The position numbers were made by a program, and so were the translations under genes. A stretch of 7,434 nt of DNA. Origin: JBAXGW01 sp037139195 (GTDB lineage: Bacteria > Bacteroidota > Bacteroidia > Bacteroidales > JAHJDW01). Positions 6,208 to 7,434 of the stretch are shown here, piece by piece (the stretch's first letter is position 1; each line of letters starts with the position of its first letter). The stretch covers positions 1 to 7,434 of the forward strand of contig JBAXGW010000120.1 in NCBI GenBank assembly GCA_037139195.1, read 5' to 3'. Below the pieces are notes generated by a model. That model was not told where the DNA came from. It saw only the letters and a program-made list of their open reading frames with translations, and did no database searches.

Positions 6208-6239
6208 CAAATGTATGATATTAAAATTAATTTTCCAAA
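6208..6239 (-). promoter_or_regulatory. Bacteroidota-type sigma-ABfr promoter for the sensor gene
   Basis: Read on the minus strand, TTTG (6239-6236) is followed after exactly 20 nt by TACATTTG (6215-6208). This fits the Bacteroidota -33/-7 consensus TTTG and TAnnTTTG. Transcription would begin a few bases downstream, giving a leader of roughly 65 nt before the ATG at 6135. It is the only full-consensus match I found near a gene start in the window. Confidence 0.65.
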
Positions 6240-6267
6240 CTCAATTACTTGTTTTTGATTATTTATA

Positions 6268-6289
6268 TGATAAAAATTGGTTTTTATCA
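6268..6289. promoter_or_regulatory. Perfect 9-bp inverted repeat upstream of the sensor promoter
   Basis: TGATAAAAA and TTTTTATCA are exact reverse complements separated by TTGG. The site ends about 29 bp upstream of the promoter's -33 element, a plausible position for an activator or other regulator. It could instead belong to the 3' end of the PAS-fragment transcript. In DNA this AT-rich, short palindromes also arise by chance. Confidence 0.35.
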
Positions 6290-6290
6290 A

Positions 6291-6321
6291 TAAAAAATAT
6301 TTATTCGTATTTAATGCGAAT
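6291..6321 (-). terminator. Possible intrinsic terminator after the PAS-fragment gene
   Basis: On the minus strand, ATTCGCAT and ATACGAAT form an 8-bp stem with one G-U pair and a three-base loop (6321-6303), followed after AAATA by a run of six T. It lies about 40 bp beyond the PAS-fragment stop and before the sensor promoter, where a terminator would be expected. The stem is weak, so the call is tentative. Confidence 0.35.
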
Positions 6322-6362
6322 TTTGTACGTAATTATATAGCTTTTGTTTCGTTTTTACAAAA

Positions 6363-6632
6363 TTAATCTTCGAAATTATATTTGCCATTAAAACATTTTT
6401 GAAAACTTGCTATCCAAAATTGTTTAGTGTCTTCTGTATAGCTTAAATTTGAAATAGGTTCGCCAATTTGTATTTTTTTTTCCGAACTAATTTCTATAAT
6501 TTCAATGAAGGATTTATTTGCTAAAAGTAATATGTAGTTAGAGTCAATAGCCCAGATTAGCTCTTTGGTATTATCCATTATAAGCTGATTTAAATCAAGC
6601 TGACTGACATTGTTCAATAAAGAATTAGGCAT
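6363..6632 (-). CDS. Short, apparently truncated PAS-domain protein
   Basis: An 89-residue protein. Residues 14-45 (LNQLIMDNTKELIWAIDSNY, then ILLLANKSF) match the start of a PAS fold, including the N-terminal cap helix and first two strands. Residues 55-85 supply the middle helices and the connecting FWIASFQKCFNGKYNFED. It stops where the remaining core strands and the usual D-x-T-x-x end motif should follow. Reading on through 6362-6211 in the same or the plus-one frame gives early stops and nothing PAS-like. It is therefore either the remnant of a longer PAS sensor or a deliberately minimal ligand-binding or decoy piece. It lies between receiver 2 and the kinase-less sensor, which itself carries three PAS domains. 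A small protein or a pseudogene are both possible. Confidence 0.6.
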   Translation of the reverse strand: MPNSLLNNVSQLDLNQLIMDNTKELIWAIDSNYILLLANKSFIEIIEISSEKKIQIGEPISNLSYTEDTKQFWIASFQKCFNGKYNFED

Positions 6633-6964
6633 TTGCTTATAATATTAGTTCAAAGAATAAATGTACAACAAAAAAATATAAGTATTTTGTAGGACAAACA
6701 CTGATTTTTTTGAAAAATATAAGGCTTTTTGTTTTGTCCTGATGATTAAAACTTTTCAATGATTTTGTTTATTAATAATCACTATTGTCCGATTAAAACG
6801 AAAGAAACAAAACCTAGAAAGATTTCTCACTTCGTTCGAAATGACCATCTCTCTTCTCTTTCTCCTCAATTTATTGTCATTCCGACCGCAGGGAGGAATC
6901 TTATATAATTTTTCCGGACAACAAAGATTAATAATTTATAAAATGCAATATTTTGCCGATAAAA
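6633..6964. other. 332-bp non-coding spacer between receiver 2 and the PAS fragment
   Basis: No coding potential is convincing here; a plus-strand open frame that crosses the palindrome has no recognisable protein features. The spacer contains the large palindrome at 6820-6901. It also has an 8-bp inverted pair AGGACAAA (6691-6698) and TTTGTCCT (6733-6740), and TTGTCCG (6785-6791) with CGGACAA (6915-6921) bracketing the palindrome. The short pairs may be chance. I see no clear consensus promoter for the PAS fragment. Confidence 0.6.
6820..6901. repeat. Large imperfect palindrome of a third intergenic repeat family
   Basis: The left arm (6820-6845) begins AGATTTCTCACTTCGTTCGA and ends AATGAC. 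The right arm (6876-6901) begins GTCATTCCGACCGCAGGGAG. They are reverse complements at 21 of 26 positions, with a 30-bp pyrimidine-rich spacer. The arms resemble intergenic repeats of the GTCATTTCGA...GAGAAATCT type common in Bacteroidota. It is unrelated in sequence to the other two families in this window, and no associated small gene is visible beside it. Confidence 0.82.
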
Positions 6965-7348
6965 TTATTTGCTTTCTGGTGTTGAAGCGATGGGTTCAAC
7001 TTTTTTTATTAAAAAATCACAAACATTGGTGATGTTTACTGGCTTAGCTAATATATAGTCAAAACCTGCATTTTTCATTTTTGTATCATATTCATCGGAA
7101 TTGTGAGACGAAATAGCGGCTATAGGAGTTTTTAGTTTAAGCACTTGTTTTATATGAGTTGCTGTTTCTAATCCGTTCATCACTGGCATTTCAATATCCA
7201 AAATTATGGCATCAGCAGTATTGGTTTCAAGATAATCAATTACTTCTTGTCCATTGTTTTTCAAGATGCTTGTATGACCAAGTGTTTCAATGATATTAGA
7301 AATAAAAATTCGATTGAAAAGCATGTCGTCGGCTACTAATATGGTCAT
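6965..7348 (-). CDS. Single-domain CheY-like response regulator (receiver 2)
   Basis: A 127-residue stand-alone receiver with D7-D8, phospho-acceptor D51 (ILDIEMPVMNGLETAT), S80 in the switch position (AISSH, in place of the T80 of receiver 1) and K102 (AKPV). A short polar tail (EPIASTPESK) follows the last helix. It lacks an output domain, so signalling by protein binding is expected. Its closest relative here is receiver 1 (2989-3351): they share DIEMPVMNGLETAT and GFDYIL, and 39 of 41 bases agree at 7158-7198 against 3161-3201. This points to a fairly recent duplication or gene conversion. A gene fragment ends 44 bp upstream in the same orientation, so it may be translated from a longer transcript. 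Confidence 0.95.
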   Translation of the reverse strand: MTILVADDMLFNRIFISNIIETLGHTSILKNNGQEVIDYLETNTADAIILDIEMPVMNGLETATHIKQVLKLKTPIAAISSHNSDEYDTKMKNAGFDYILAKPVNITNVCDFLIKKVEPIASTPESK

Positions 7349-7392
7349 TGTTTTATATTTATGTAGTTTTTAATTATGTCTTTAGGTGGGTT

Positions 7393-7434
7393 CTAAAAAT
7401 TCATTTTTTCTATAATTTCATCAAAAACGCCAAG
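7393..7434 (-). CDS. Possible C-terminal end of an upstream gene (partial)
   Basis: On the minus strand the frame entering the window reads LGVFDEIIEKMNF and then TAG. The amphipathic helical look, the stop position 44 bp before receiver 2 and the shared orientation fit the tail of a protein-coding gene. Only 13 residues are visible, so neither coding status nor function can be judged. A kinase upstream of the receiver would be the natural expectation but is not shown by this sequence. Confidence 0.35.
   Translation of the reverse strand, partial: LGVFDEIIEKMNF

Noticed and set aside
6136..6210. TTG at 6210 as the sensor's start, giving 25 more residues
   Set aside because: The TTG is part of a good promoter -7 element, Bacteroidota genes rarely start this way, and the ATG at 6135 directly precedes a normal membrane-anchor N-terminus.
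6841..7032. Plus-strand open frame of 63 codons crossing the palindrome
   Set aside because: It runs from repeat DNA into the antisense of receiver 2 and shows no family features.

Overview
The window looks like a piece of a Bacteroidota chromosome (by eye AT-rich; order not determinable). The reasons are the long AT tracts, start codons without clear Shine-Dalgarno sequences, one good Bacteroidota-type promoter (TTTG, 20 nt, TACATTTG), and intergenic palindromes with the core TCACNCTGAGCGNAGTCGAAG that are common in that phylum. Every convincing gene is on the minus strand, so transcription runs from high to low coordinates.

Layout in transcription order: a 13-residue C-terminal scrap of an unknown gene (7434-7393); a stand-alone CheY-like receiver (7348-6965); a 332-bp spacer holding a large palindrome of one repeat family; a short PAS-domain fragment (6632-6363); a spacer with two small AT-rich inverted repeats and a promoter; a large membrane-anchored HAMP-like/GAF/PAS/PAS/PAS sensor with no kinase or other output domain (6135-3889, start revised from an upstream TTG); a 23S-rRNA-intervening-sequence-type four-helix-bundle gene (3799-3431) bounded on both sides by one repeat family; a second CheY-like receiver (3351-2989); a 585-residue all-helical protein with a CheZ-like active-site motif and a degenerate MCP-like tip (2783-1026); a STAS protein (903-598) bracketed by 59-bp identical direct repeats; and a GIY-YIG nuclease (459-61) whose C-terminus is translated from the neighbouring repeat family.

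Taken together, the sensor, two single-domain receivers, CheZ/MCP-like protein and STAS protein look like parts of an unorthodox chemosensory or phosphorelay pathway. I infer that an unseen histidine kinase phosphorylates the receivers, the CheZ-like protein dephosphorylates or binds them, and the STAS protein is a partner-switch or scaffold element. The sensor and the CheZ/MCP-like protein both end in Glu-Leu-Phe, which could be a shared docking tail.

The second theme is repeat colonisation. Three unrelated palindromic repeat families occupy the spacers. Two of them are each physically tied to a small gene (GIY-YIG nuclease; four-helix-bundle protein), with the gene ends overlapping the repeats. 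This is reminiscent of REP/RAYT pairs but without a transposase, and it is the most unusual structure in the window.
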